Assembly (NCBI GenBank): GCA_937902695.1
Contig: CALFNI010000011.1
Location: forward strand, 1-9,695
From: an uncultured Rhodanobacteraceae bacterium
GTDB taxonomy: Bacteria > Pseudomonadota > Gammaproteobacteria > Xanthomonadales > Rhodanobacteraceae
Reading direction: 5' to 3'
DNA length: 9,695 nucleotides
Both the position numbers and the translations under genes were made by a program. The notes below the pieces were generated by a model, which saw nothing but the letters and a program-made list of their open reading frames with translations, ran no database searches and was not told the origin of the DNA. This document shows, piece by piece, positions 1-6,739 of the stretch. Position 1 is the stretch's first letter, and each line of letters begins with the position of its first letter.

Positions 1-1
1 C

Positions 2-742
2 GAGCCGAATGCGCTGCACATCTGGCCGCGCGGCAACTTCATGTGCATCGCGCTGCCGAACGCCGAAGGCAGTTTCACGGTGACGCTGTTCCTGCCTAAC
101 GAAGGCGATCCGAGCTTCGCGACGGTCGATTCGCCCGCCGCGGCGCGCAGGTTGTTCGAGCGCGATTTCGCCGACGCCCTGCCGCTGATTCCCGACCTCG
201 AAGCCGATTTCGCCGCCAACCCGGTCGGCATGCTGGCGACGCTCCATCTCGACCGCTGGCACATCGACGGCCGCGCGCTGCTCGTCGGCGATGCGGCGCA
301 CGCAATCGTGCCGTTCCACGGCCAGGGCATGAACTGCGGCTTCGAAGACGCCGTCGAGCTCGCCGATCTTTTTGCCGCCGGCGCAGACGACGCGGGCGCC
401 GTCTTCGCCGAGTTTGAGCGCCGCCGCCGACCGAACGCCGAGGCGATCGCCGCGATGGCGCTCGAAAACTACGTCGAGATGCGCGATTCCGTCGCCGATC
501 CCGCGTTCCTGCTGCGTCGCGAGCTCGGCCGCATGCTCGCGGCGCGCAATCCCGATCGCTTCGTGCCGCGCTATTCGCTGGTCACGTTCACGCGCATGCC
601 CTACGCCGAGGCGTTCGCGCGCGGTGCCGCGCAGGAGCGCGTGCTGCGCGCGCTGACTGAGGGCAGGCGGCGCATCGGCGAAATCGATCTCGCCGCAGCC
701 GATGCAAGGGTCCGCGCCGAGCTGGCGCCGCTCGCATCGTGA
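2..742 (+). CDS. kmo: Kynurenine 3-monooxygenase, C-terminal part (5' end outside window)
   Basis: This is an FAD- and NADPH-dependent aromatic hydroxylase that turns L-kynurenine into 3-hydroxykynurenine, in the tryptophan-to-quinolinate (NAD) or tryptophan degradation route. The frame is open from the left edge, and about 246 residues are visible, beginning EPNALHIWPRGNFM, so the ATG at 41 is internal. Family members are usually about 450-480 residues, so roughly the N-terminal half, with the GxGxxG dinucleotide-binding motif, is missing. Visible hallmarks are the second FAD-binding segment GDAAHAIVPFHGQGMN (from about position 287) followed by GFED, and the C-terminal YSLVTFTRMPYAEAFARG typical of KMO rather than of other flavin hydroxylases. 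Its TGA overlaps the GTG start of the next gene (GTGA), so the two are probably co-translated. No other kynurenine pathway gene is visible, so the pathway context cannot be judged. Confidence 0.93.
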   Translation, partial: EPNALHIWPRGNFMCIALPNAEGSFTVTLFLPNEGDPSFATVDSPAAARRLFERDFADALPLIPDLEADFAANPVGMLATLHLDRWHIDGRALLVGDAAHAIVPFHGQGMNCGFEDAVELADLFAAGADDAGAVFAEFERRRRPNAEAIAAMALENYVEMRDSVADPAFLLRRELGRMLAARNPDRFVPRYSLVTFTRMPYAEAFARGAAQERVLRALTEGRRRIGEIDLAAADARVRAELAPLAS

Positions 743-1224
743 GCGCTTCCGCCGCCGACACGCCGGCGCGTGTCGCCGCGCTGATCGCGCTCTACCGCGA
801 ATCGCAGTACGAGATTTCGCTCCCGCGCGGCGTCGTGACTGTGCGGGTCGGAGCAAGCGCGCCGCCGCCCATCCTGCGCTGGATCGGCAGCGACGGCACC
901 GCGTTCTACCTCACGGCGTGCAACCCGCGCTCGACGTCGCTGCCCAGGGAGGAGAACGAGGCGCGACTCGAAGCGTTGCGCGCCGAGCTCCGCGCGCAAG
1001 GCTGCCGCTGGCTCGAAGGGACAGGTTTCATTCCGGGCGAGGCGTGGCGCGAGGAGTGCGTCCTCGTCGCCGGCATCGACGCGGCCGCAGTCGACGAGCT
1101 CGTGCGCCGGTACGATCAGAACAGCATTCTCGTCGTGCCGGCGACGGCGGCGGTGATGTTGAGGATCTATCGGCCGGAATGGCGTGCGGTGGCGGGCGAC
1201 GCTCCGGACCTCGAATGGGCCTAG
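739..1224 (+). CDS. DUF3293 domain-containing protein
   Basis: A 161-residue soluble protein of unknown function that I assign to the DUF3293 family. Members are small proteins with an N-terminal 'Y...E/Y' helix-strand segment and a conserved YLTAxNP motif; here YLTACNPRS lies at residues 57-65. It is followed by a charged helix (about 70-88, PREENEARLEALRAELRAQG) and a C-terminal alpha/beta part (about 105-146). There is no signal peptide or membrane segment. The start is GTG at 739, overlapping the kmo stop codon. No good Shine-Dalgarno sequence is visible, so translation probably depends on ribosomes finishing kmo. It ends with TAG two bases before a palindromic repeat. The length is normal for the family. 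The family call rests on recall of the motif, not on a search. Confidence 0.8.
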   Translation: MSASAADTPARVAALIALYRESQYEISLPRGVVTVRVGASAPPPILRWIGSDGTAFYLTACNPRSTSLPREENEARLEALRAELRAQGCRWLEGTGFIPGEAWREECVLVAGIDAAAVDELVRRYDQNSILVVPATAAVMLRIYRPEWRAVAGDAPDLEWA

Positions 1225-1226
1225 AT

Positions 1227-1314
1227 CGTCGTCCCCGCGAAAGCCGGGGCCCAGCGCCTTTCGTGATGCGATCAGCGATCGAGGCACTGGGACCCCGCTT
1301 CCGCGGGGACGACG
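1227..1314. repeat. Paired-hairpin palindromic repeat, copy 1 (type A)
   Basis: An 88-base imperfect inverted repeat. The outer arms (about 33 bases, starting CGTCGTCCCCGCG and ending CGCGGGGACGACG) are reverse complements with about four mismatches. Each arm is itself a small hairpin: CCCCGC, a four-base loop, then GCGGGG, with one mismatch in the left arm. The design resembles a BIME made of two inverted REP sequences. It fills most of the gap between the DUF3293 gene and ccmA. A related copy lies at 9162-9250 and a divergent one at 2033-2117. Similar 'CCCGCGAAAGCGGG' repeats are common between genes in many proteobacteria. No coding capacity is likely. Confidence 0.85.
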
Positions 1315-1342
1315 GATGCAGAGCTTTGGTAGCCTGCGCGCA

Positions 1343-2023
1343 ATGCCCGCGATAGACCGCCACGATCGCCCCGCCCTGCTCGAGGCACGCGAGCTGGCCT
1401 ACGCGCGCAACGACGAGCCGATTTTCGGCCCGCTCGATTTCGCGCTGCACGAGGGCGAGGTGGTCCTGATCGAAGGCGACAACGGCGCCGGCAAGACGAC
1501 GCTGCTGCGCGTGCTCTCGGGCCTGCTCGAGCCGACGAGCGGCGAAATCCTGCTCGACGGCGCGCCGCTGACGCTCGCGAGGCTCTCGCACCAGGTCGCG
1601 CTGCTCGGCCACCAGCCGGGGCTGAAGGGCGACCTGACCGCACTGGAGAATCTCCGCTTCGCGGCGGGCCTCGGCGGCGTGCGCGCCGGCATCAGCCCGA
1701 CCACCGCGCTCGCCGGCGTCGGGCTCGACGGTTACGCCGACGTGCCGACGCGCCAGCTCTCGGCGGGCCAGAAGAAGCGCGTCGCGCTCGCCCGCGTGCT
1801 GCTCGCGCCGGTCGGGCTCTGGCTGCTCGACGAGCCGTACGCGAATCTCGATCTGGACGGCATCAAGCTCGTCAATCGGCTGCTCGAGCTCCACGCGCGG
1901 CGCGGCGGCGCGGCGCTGATCACCTCGCACGGCGCCTACGCATTCACGAGCGGCACGCCGCGGCGGATCCCGCTGCGCGGCACGTTGCGCGACCTGAACG
2001 CAGGAGCCGGCGCCGATGCGTAA
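1343..2023 (+). CDS. ccmA: Haem exporter ATP-binding protein CcmA
   Basis: ATPase subunit of the CcmABCDE haem-handling complex. ATP hydrolysis releases holo-CcmE from CcmC/CcmD so haem can go to the ligation complex. It is cytoplasmic and bound to CcmB. From ATG 1343 the protein is 226 residues. It has Walker A GDNGAGKTT (about 45-53), the Q-loop in GHQPGLKGDLT (about 89-99), the ABC signature LSAGQKKR (about 139-146), Walker B LWLLDEP (about 159-165) and the H-loop TSHG (about 194-197). The stretch LLEARELAYARNDEPIFGPLDF is typical of CcmA. The frame is open further upstream, but that part reads through the palindromic repeat. ATG 1316, two bases after the repeat, is an alternative start with GGGGA about seven bases upstream. 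I prefer 1343 because it gives the usual short lead before LLEA, though no clear Shine-Dalgarno precedes it. A weak -10-like TAGCCT lies at 1330-1335. First gene of the ccm operon. Confidence 0.94.
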   Translation: MPAIDRHDRPALLEARELAYARNDEPIFGPLDFALHEGEVVLIEGDNGAGKTTLLRVLSGLLEPTSGEILLDGAPLTLARLSHQVALLGHQPGLKGDLTALENLRFAAGLGGVRAGISPTTALAGVGLDGYADVPTRQLSAGQKKRVALARVLLAPVGLWLLDEPYANLDLDGIKLVNRLLELHARRGGAALITSHGAYAFTSGTPRRIPLRGTLRDLNAGAGADA

Positions 2024-2032
2024 ACCCATCGC

Positions 2033-2117
2033 TCCGTCATTCCGGCGACAGCCGGAATCCATTTTGATTTTCGGAAGCCGGAGCAAGATGGATTCCGGCT
2101 TTCGCCGGAATGACGGA
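2033..2117. repeat. Paired-hairpin palindromic repeat, copy 2 (type B), between ccmA and ccmB
   Basis: An 85-base inverted repeat starting TCCGTCATTCCGGCG and ending CGCCGGAATGACGGA. The 32-base arms are reverse complements at 30 or more positions. Each arm also folds alone as an 8-base perfect stem ATTCCGGC/GCCGGAAT closing a four-base loop (GACA on the left, TTTC on the right). The layout is the same as copies 1 and 3, but the arm sequence differs (ATTCCGGC in place of GTCCCCGC). It sits in the only real gap of the ccm operon, so it is transcribed inside the ccm message and should form a strong RNA stem there. Confidence 0.88.
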
Positions 2118-2134
2118 AGTGGGGTCCGAAGCCG

Positions 2135-2818
2135 ATGAAGTCGGGCTCGACCGCTGCCGCCTGCGCCGCACTCCTGCGCCGCGACCTCACGCTCATCTGG
2201 CGCCGCCGCGGCGATGCGCTGAACCCGATCCTGTTCGCGCTGATCGTGGTCGCGCTGTTCCCGCTCGCGCTCGGCCCCGAACCCGAGAACCTGCGGCGAA
2301 TCGCCGCGGGCGTGGTGTTCGTCGCGCTGCTGCTGGCGGGCCTTCTCGCGCTCGACACGCTGTTCCGCGGCGACTACGAGGACGGCTCGCTGGAGCAGCT
2401 CGTGCTGTCGCCGCACCCGCTCGCGCTGCTCCTCGCCTGCAAGATCGCGGTCCACTGGCTGACCACCGCATTGCCGCTGCTCCTCGTCGCGCCGCTCCTC
2501 GCCGAGATGCTGAACCTGCCGCATGCGGTCCTGCCGGTGCTGCTGGCCGCGCTCGCGCTCGCCACGCCGCTCCTTAGCCTGATCGGCGGCGTCTGCGTCG
2601 CGCTGACGGTCGGCATGCGCCGCTCTGGTATGCTGCTCGCGCTGCTGGTATTGCCGCTTTACGTGCCCGTGCTGATCTTCGGCGCGGGTGCCTGCAATGC
2701 GGCGCAGGCGGGCTTTCCGTTCCTGGCGCCGCTGCTCTGGCTCGGCGCGGGGCTCGTGCTCGTGCTGGTGCTGGCGCCGCTGGCCTGCGCTGCGGCCCTC
2801 AAGATCTCGCTGTCATGA
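2135..2818 (+). CDS. ccmB: Haem exporter permease CcmB
   Basis: Integral inner-membrane subunit paired with CcmA in the cytochrome c maturation ABC complex. It is 227 residues, close to the usual family length of about 220. Six hydrophobic segments are visible at about 31-47, 57-75, 95-122, 131-158, 165-186 and 195-220. The diagnostic cytoplasmic loop FRGDYEDGSLEQLVLSPHPL (about 77-96) and LPLYVPVLIFGAGA (about 173-186) are typical of CcmB. The start ATG 2135 gives a normal N-terminus (short lead, then LLRRDLTLIWRRRGDALNP). There is no good Shine-Dalgarno at standard spacing; GGAAG at the end of the palindrome is about 15 bases away. The gene follows the palindrome at 2033-2117 and its stop overlaps the ccmC start by 4 bases (ATGA). 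Confidence 0.95.
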   Translation: MKSGSTAAACAALLRRDLTLIWRRRGDALNPILFALIVVALFPLALGPEPENLRRIAAGVVFVALLLAGLLALDTLFRGDYEDGSLEQLVLSPHPLALLLACKIAVHWLTTALPLLLVAPLLAEMLNLPHAVLPVLLAALALATPLLSLIGGVCVALTVGMRRSGMLLALLVLPLYVPVLIFGAGACNAAQAGFPFLAPLLWLGAGLVLVLVLAPLACAAALKISLS

Positions 2819-3591
2819 ATGCGCTGACGCTCTGGTTCCACAAGATCGGTTCGCCGCCGACGTTCTACCGCATCGCCGGCGCGTTCGCGCCATGGCTGTT
2901 CGGCATCGCGCTGATCCTCGGCGCGGTCGCGCTCTATGGCGGGCTCGTCGTCGCGCCGCGCGATTACCAGCAGGGCGATGCGTACCGGATCATCTTCGTG
3001 CACGTGCCGTGCGCATGGATGAGTCTTTTCGCCTACATCTTCCTCGCGATCAATGCGTTCATCGCTCTGGTCTGGCGCATCAAGTTGAGCGAGGTCCTCG
3101 CGATGGCGAGCGCGCCGGTCGGCGCCGCGTTCACGCTCGTCACGCTCGTCTCGGGCTCGCTCTGGGGCAAGCCGATGTGGGGCACGTACTGGACGTGGGA
3201 TGCGCGGCTGACGTCCGAGCTCGTGCTTCTGTTTCTCTATCTCGGCGTCATCGGCCTCTACCATGCCATCGAAGACCGCCGCCAGGCCGCGCGCGCCGCG
3301 TCGTTCCTCGCGCTGATCGGCATCGTCAACGTGCCGATCGTGCATTTCTCGGTGAACTGGTGGAACACGCTGCATCAGGGCTCGACGGTTCGCCTGATGG
3401 GCGAATCGCACATCACCGGCGCGATGGTGTGGCCGCTGCTCGTCATGGCACTCGCGACGCACGTCTGGTTTTTCGCGAGCGTGCTCACGCGAACGCGCGT
3501 CGGGCTCCTCGAGCTCGAGGGCGGCAAGGAGTGGGCGCGCGACGTGGCGGTTGCGGACGCGCCGCGCGAAACGGCGGCTGCGCATGGCTGA
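2815..3591 (+). CDS. ccmC: Haem handling protein CcmC
   Basis: Inner-membrane protein of the haem-handling protein family that presents haem for covalent attachment to CcmE. It is 258 residues with six likely membrane helices. The tryptophan-rich WWD domain is clear: SLWGKPMWGTYWTWDARLTSEL at about 115-136, cut by the usual spacing. The two conserved periplasmic haem-ligand histidines are present in FVHVP (about H63) and NTLHQG (about H187), matching the known H60 and H184 of the E. coli protein. The start ATG 2815 overlaps the ccmB stop (ATGA), and the stop codon lies inside the first codons of ccmD. Length and motifs are complete. Confidence 0.96.
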   Translation: MNALTLWFHKIGSPPTFYRIAGAFAPWLFGIALILGAVALYGGLVVAPRDYQQGDAYRIIFVHVPCAWMSLFAYIFLAINAFIALVWRIKLSEVLAMASAPVGAAFTLVTLVSGSLWGKPMWGTYWTWDARLTSELVLLFLYLGVIGLYHAIEDRRQAARAASFLALIGIVNVPIVHFSVNWWNTLHQGSTVRLMGESHITGAMVWPLLVMALATHVWFFASVLTRTRVGLLELEGGKEWARDVAVADAPRETAAAHG

Positions 3592-3757
3592 CTTCCTTGC
3601 CATGGGCGGCTACGGCGCCTACCTCTGGCCGTCGTACGCGGTGTTCGTGATCGTGCTCGCGATCGACGCGGTCGCGCCGCGACTGCGCCGCAGGCGCGTG
3701 CTCGCCGAGATCCGCGGCAAACTGAAGCGCCGCACGACGCGCGAGACGACGCCATGA
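3584..3757 (+). CDS. ccmD: Haem exporter accessory protein CcmD
   Basis: A 57-residue small membrane protein needed for release of haem-loaded CcmE from the CcmABC complex. It has the family signature MGGYGAYLWPSYAV near the N-terminus (about 7-20), one transmembrane helix (about 14-31) and a strongly basic cytoplasmic tail (RLRRRRVLAEIRGKLKRR). The start chosen is ATG 3584, which overlaps the ccmC stop by 8 bases. A start at 3551 would only add an arginine-rich extension lying inside ccmC. Its TGA overlaps the ccmE start (ATGA at 3754). Identity rests on the motif, size and position between ccmC and ccmE. Confidence 0.93.
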   Translation: MADFLAMGGYGAYLWPSYAVFVIVLAIDAVAPRLRRRRVLAEIRGKLKRRTTRETTP

Positions 3758-4209
3758 CGCCGACGCGCAGACGCCGCCTCATCGTCATCTCGCTGATCCT
3801 CGTCGCGGTCGCGATCGCGGCGATGCTGACCGTGTTCGCGCTGCAGCAGAACATGACGTATCTCTTCTCGCCGACCGAAGTGCACGAAGGCCATGCGCCC
3901 GCGGATGCGCGCTTCCGCCTCGGCGGCGTCGTCGAGGAGCATTCCGTGAAGCGCTCCGGCGATTCGCTGAAGGTGGACTTCGTCGTCACCGACCGCTTCC
4001 AGACGATTCCGGTGGAGTACACCGGCATCCTTCCCGACCTTTTCCGCGAAGGGCAGAGCATCGTCGCGACCGGCGCGATGAAGGACGGCCATTTCGTCGC
4101 GAGCGAAGTGCTCGCCAAGCACGATGAGACGTACATGCCGCCCGAAGTCGCCGACGCCATCGCGAAGGCGAAGGCGGCGCACGTCGACAAGCCCGGAGGT
4201 CGACCATGA
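3754..4209 (+). CDS. ccmE: Periplasmic haem chaperone CcmE
   Basis: Membrane-anchored haem chaperone that binds haem covalently in the periplasm and passes it to CcmF/H. It is 151 residues. A basic N-terminus (TRRRRL) precedes one membrane anchor (about 9-30), then a beta-barrel (OB-fold) domain (about 38-118) with FRLGGVVEEHSVKR and FVVTDRFQTIPVEYTGILPDLFREGQ, cut by short breaks. The haem-binding HxxxY motif is in LAKHDETYMPPEV, with H at about 123 and Y at about 127. This is the common histidine form, not the cysteine variant. The tail is flexible and rich in alanine and lysine. Both ends overlap neighbours as ATGA. Confidence 0.96.
   Translation: MTPTRRRRLIVISLILVAVAIAAMLTVFALQQNMTYLFSPTEVHEGHAPADARFRLGGVVEEHSVKRSGDSLKVDFVVTDRFQTIPVEYTGILPDLFREGQSIVATGAMKDGHFVASEVLAKHDETYMPPEVADAIAKAKAAHVDKPGGRP
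4195..4199 (+). promoter_or_regulatory. Shine-Dalgarno sequence for ccmF
   Basis: GGAGG six bases before the ccmF ATG at 4206, inside the end of ccmE. It is the only near-consensus ribosome binding site in the ccm operon; the other internal starts have weak or no such sequence and overlap the upstream stop. It fixes the ccmF start and suggests ccmF has its own initiation in addition to coupling. Confidence 0.6.
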
Positions 4210-6194
4210 TTCCCGAGCTCGGCCAGCTCGCGCTGATCCTCGCGCTGCTGCTCGCCGCCGCGCAGTGCATCCTGCCGCTGATCGGCGCGCAGACCGGCAA
4301 CCGCGCGCTGATCGCGACGGCTCGGCCGATCGTCGCGGGACAGGCCGTGTTTGTCGCGCTCGCATTCGCGATCCTGACGTATGCATTCCTGACGCAGGAT
4401 TTCTCGGTCAAGTACGTCGCGCTGAACTCGAACCTGCGCCTGCCGTGGTACTACCGGTTCTCGGCGGTCTGGGGCGCGCACGAGGGCTCGCTGCTGCTCT
4501 GGATGCTGATCCTCAACGTGTGGACCGTCGCCGTCGCGGCGTTCAGCCGGCGCCTGCCCGACGATTTCATCGCGCGCGTGATCGCCGTGCTCGGCTTCAT
4601 CGCGTTCGGCTTCCTGCTGTTCACCGCGCTGACCTCCAATCCGTTCGAGCGCGCGCTGCCGATGCCGTTCGACGGCAACGACTTGAACCCGGTGCTGCAG
4701 GATCCGGGGCTCATCGTGCATCCGCCGATGCTCTACACCGGCTATGTCGGCTTTTCGGTCGCATTCGCCTTCGCGCTCGCAGCGCTGATCGGCGGCGAGC
4801 TCGACGTGCGCTGGGTGCGCTGGGCGCGGCCATGGACCAACGTCGCGTGGGGGTTCCTCACGCTCGGCATCGCGCTCGGCTCGTGGTGGGCGTACTACGA
4901 GCTCGGCTGGGGCGGCTGGTGGTTCTGGGATCCGGTCGAGAACGCGTCGTTCATGCCGTGGCTGGTCGGCACGGCACTGATCCACTCGCAGGCGGCGACC
5001 GAAAAGCGCGGCTCGTTCCGCGCATGGACGCTGCTGCTCGCGATCTTCGCGTTCTCGCTGTCGCTGCTCGGCACGTTCCTCGTGCGCTCGGGCGTGCTGA
5101 CGAGCGTGCACGCCTTCGCGGCCGACCCCAAGCGCGGGCTCTTCATCCTCGCCTTCCTCGGCATCGTCATCGGCGGATCGTTCCTGATCTACGCGCTGCG
5201 CGCGCCGAAGCTCGCAGGCGGAGAACCTTTTGCGGCCGTCTCGCGCGAGACGGCGCTCCTGATCAACAACCTGATGTTCGTCTGCGCCGCCGCGATGGTG
5301 CTGCTCGGCACGCTCTATCCGCTGCTCGGCGAAGCGCTCAATCTCGGCCGCATCTCGGTCGGGCCGCCGTATTTCGGTTTCATGTTCGTGCTGCTGATGC
5401 TGCCGGTCGTGCTGCTCGTGCCGTTCGGGCCGTTCCTGCGCTGGCGCGCCGGCGACTGGCGCGCGTCGCTCGTGCAGCTGCGACCCGCCCTGCTCGGCGC
5501 GGTCGGTGTCGCGCTCGCGGCCGCGGCCATCGCCGCGGTCGTCGCCGAAGGATTGCCACTCAGGGCGATCGTCGGCGCGGCTGCCTCGCTCTGGGTCGGG
5601 CTCGGCATCGCGCTCTACGCGCTGATGCGCTGGCGCGCCGCGCCGCGCGGGCGCCGTTACACGCCCGAAATGCTCGGCATGATCCTCGCGCATTTCGGCA
5701 TCGCGATCTTCCTCGCGGGCGTGCTGATCGTCCAGGCGACGAACATCGAGAAGGACATCAAGCTCGCGCCGAACGAGACGATCGTGCTCGGCGGGCTCAC
5801 GTTCCGCTTCGACGGCGTGAAGAGCGCCGAAGGCCCGAACTTCAAGGCCGACCAGGGCACGCTGACCGTACTGAAGAACGACGTGGTCGTCGCCACGCTC
5901 AATCCGCAGAAGCGCCAGTACTCGCGCGGCACGCAGGTGCAGACCGAATCGGCGATCGATCCCGGGCTCTTCCGCGACATCTACGTCGCGCTCGGCGAGC
6001 CGATCGGCACCGACGGCGCGTGGGCCGTGCGCATCTACATAAAGCCGTTCGTGCGGTGGATCTGGCTCGGTGCGCTGTTCATGATGCTCGGCGGCTTCGT
6101 CGCCGCGACGGACCGGCGATTCCGCGCGCTGCCGGGACGCGTCGCCGCCGACGATAAAGTCCGTTCCGCCAATGCGGCCGGCGCTGCCGCATGA
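4206..6194 (+). CDS. ccmF: Haem lyase subunit CcmF
   Basis: Large polytopic inner-membrane core of the cytochrome c haem ligation complex (CcmFHI), which takes haem from holo-CcmE and attaches it to the CxxCH site of apocytochromes. It is 662 residues, matching the usual length of about 650. Conserved elements include VWGAHEGSLLLW (about 88-99), HPPMLYTGYVGF (from about H172), the WWD domain GWGGWWFWDPVENASFMPWL (about 234-253), H at about 260 just after it, RSGVLTSVHAF (H at about 302) and AHFGIAIFLAG (H at about 496). These fit the two periplasmic and two membrane histidines described in E. coli CcmF. A periplasmic domain lies at about 510-610, followed by a last helix. The start overlaps the ccmE stop as ATGA and has a strong Shine-Dalgarno sequence. 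Confidence 0.97.
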   Translation: MIPELGQLALILALLLAAAQCILPLIGAQTGNRALIATARPIVAGQAVFVALAFAILTYAFLTQDFSVKYVALNSNLRLPWYYRFSAVWGAHEGSLLLWMLILNVWTVAVAAFSRRLPDDFIARVIAVLGFIAFGFLLFTALTSNPFERALPMPFDGNDLNPVLQDPGLIVHPPMLYTGYVGFSVAFAFALAALIGGELDVRWVRWARPWTNVAWGFLTLGIALGSWWAYYELGWGGWWFWDPVENASFMPWLVGTALIHSQAATEKRGSFRAWTLLLAIFAFSLSLLGTFLVRSGVLTSVHAFAADPKRGLFILAFLGIVIGGSFLIYALRAPKLAGGEPFAAVSRETALLINNLMFVCAAAMVLLGTLYPLLGEALNLGRISVGPPYFGFMFVLLMLPVVLLVPFGPFLRWRAGDWRASLVQLRPALLGAVGVALAAAAIAAVVAEGLPLRAIVGAAASLWVGLGIALYALMRWRAAPRGRRYTPEMLGMILAHFGIAIFLAGVLIVQATNIEKDIKLAPNETIVLGGLTFRFDGVKSAEGPNFKADQGTLTVLKNDVVVATLNPQKRQYSRGTQVQTESAIDPGLFRDIYVALGEPIGTDGAWAVRIYIKPFVRWIWLGALFMMLGGFVAATDRRFRALPGRVAADDKVRSANAAGAAA

Positions 6195-6739
6195 ACGCAC
6201 GGACGCTGCCGCTGCTGGGCTTCGTGCTCGTGTTCGCGCTGCTCGGCTTCGGCATCTACTGGAGCCAGCGCCACGATCCGCGCGAAGTGCCCTCGCCGCT
6301 GATCGGCAAGCCGGCGCCGCAGTTCTCGCTGCCGGTGCTCGGCGATGCGGCGAAGAAAGTCGGCACGGCCGAGCTCGCGGGCCAGCCGTATCTGCTCAAC
6401 GTGTTCGCGAGCTGGTGCTTCGCATGCCGCGACGAGCACCCGATCCTGATGCAGGACGGCAAGCGGCTCGGCATCAAGCTCGTCGGATTCAACTACAAGG
6501 ACGAGCCTGAGGACGCGAAGCGCTGGATCGCGCAGTACGGCGATCCGTACGACGTGATCGTCGCGGACCTGCCGGGCGACGTCGCGATCGATTTCGGCGT
6601 GACCGGTGCGCCGGAGACCTTCCTGGTCGATGCGAACGGGATCATCCGCTACAAGTACATCAGCCCGATCACGCCGGAGGTGATCGCGACGGAGCTGTTG
6701 CCGCGCATCTCGCTCCTGAAGCAGGAAGCCGCGAAATGA
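6191..6739 (+). CDS. ccmG: Thiol:disulfide interchange protein CcmG (DsbE)
   Basis: Membrane-tethered periplasmic thioredoxin-like protein that reduces the apocytochrome CxxCH disulfide or CcmH before haem attachment. It is 182 residues with an uncleaved N-terminal anchor (about 6-24), the CcmG-type PSPLIGKPAPQFSLP segment (about 34-48), the active site ASWCFACRDEHPIL (cysteines at about 76 and 79) and the cis-proline loop GVTGAPETFLVD (proline at about 141). The acidic GFNYKDEPEDAKRW region (about 99-112) is the insertion found in CcmG and not in plain thioredoxins. The CFAC dipeptide differs from the CPTC of E. coli. The gene overlaps ccmF and ccmH as ATGA at both ends. Confidence 0.95.
   Translation: MNARTLPLLGFVLVFALLGFGIYWSQRHDPREVPSPLIGKPAPQFSLPVLGDAAKKVGTAELAGQPYLLNVFASWCFACRDEHPILMQDGKRLGIKLVGFNYKDEPEDAKRWIAQYGDPYDVIVADLPGDVAIDFGVTGAPETFLVDANGIIRYKYISPITPEVIATELLPRISLLKQEAAK

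Noticed and set aside
1224..1343. A riboswitch or small RNA ahead of ccmA
   Set aside because: The gap is almost filled by the dispersed repeat; the remaining 28 bases are too short and show no known aptamer pattern.
2033..2117. The ccmA-ccmB palindrome as a simple intrinsic terminator
   Set aside because: No T-run follows the stem, the element sits inside an operon whose genes are all needed together, and its relatives are found elsewhere in non-terminal positions.
1028..2524. A 498-codon open frame on the minus strand opposite DUF3293, ccmA and ccmB
   Set aside because: Low-complexity charged product that reads through two palindromic repeats and lies antisense to ccmA and ccmB. Not a gene.
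4124..6157. A 677-codon open frame on the plus strand in another frame of ccmF
   Set aside because: Composition is almost all A and R, with no recognisable motif. ccmF in the other frame carries every expected motif.
3375..6200. A 941-codon open frame on the minus strand opposite ccmC to ccmF
   Set aside because: Its product is made up mostly of R, E, D, A and H with no domain pattern, and it lies antisense to clear ccm genes. This is the usual effect of GC-rich third codon positions on the opposite strand.
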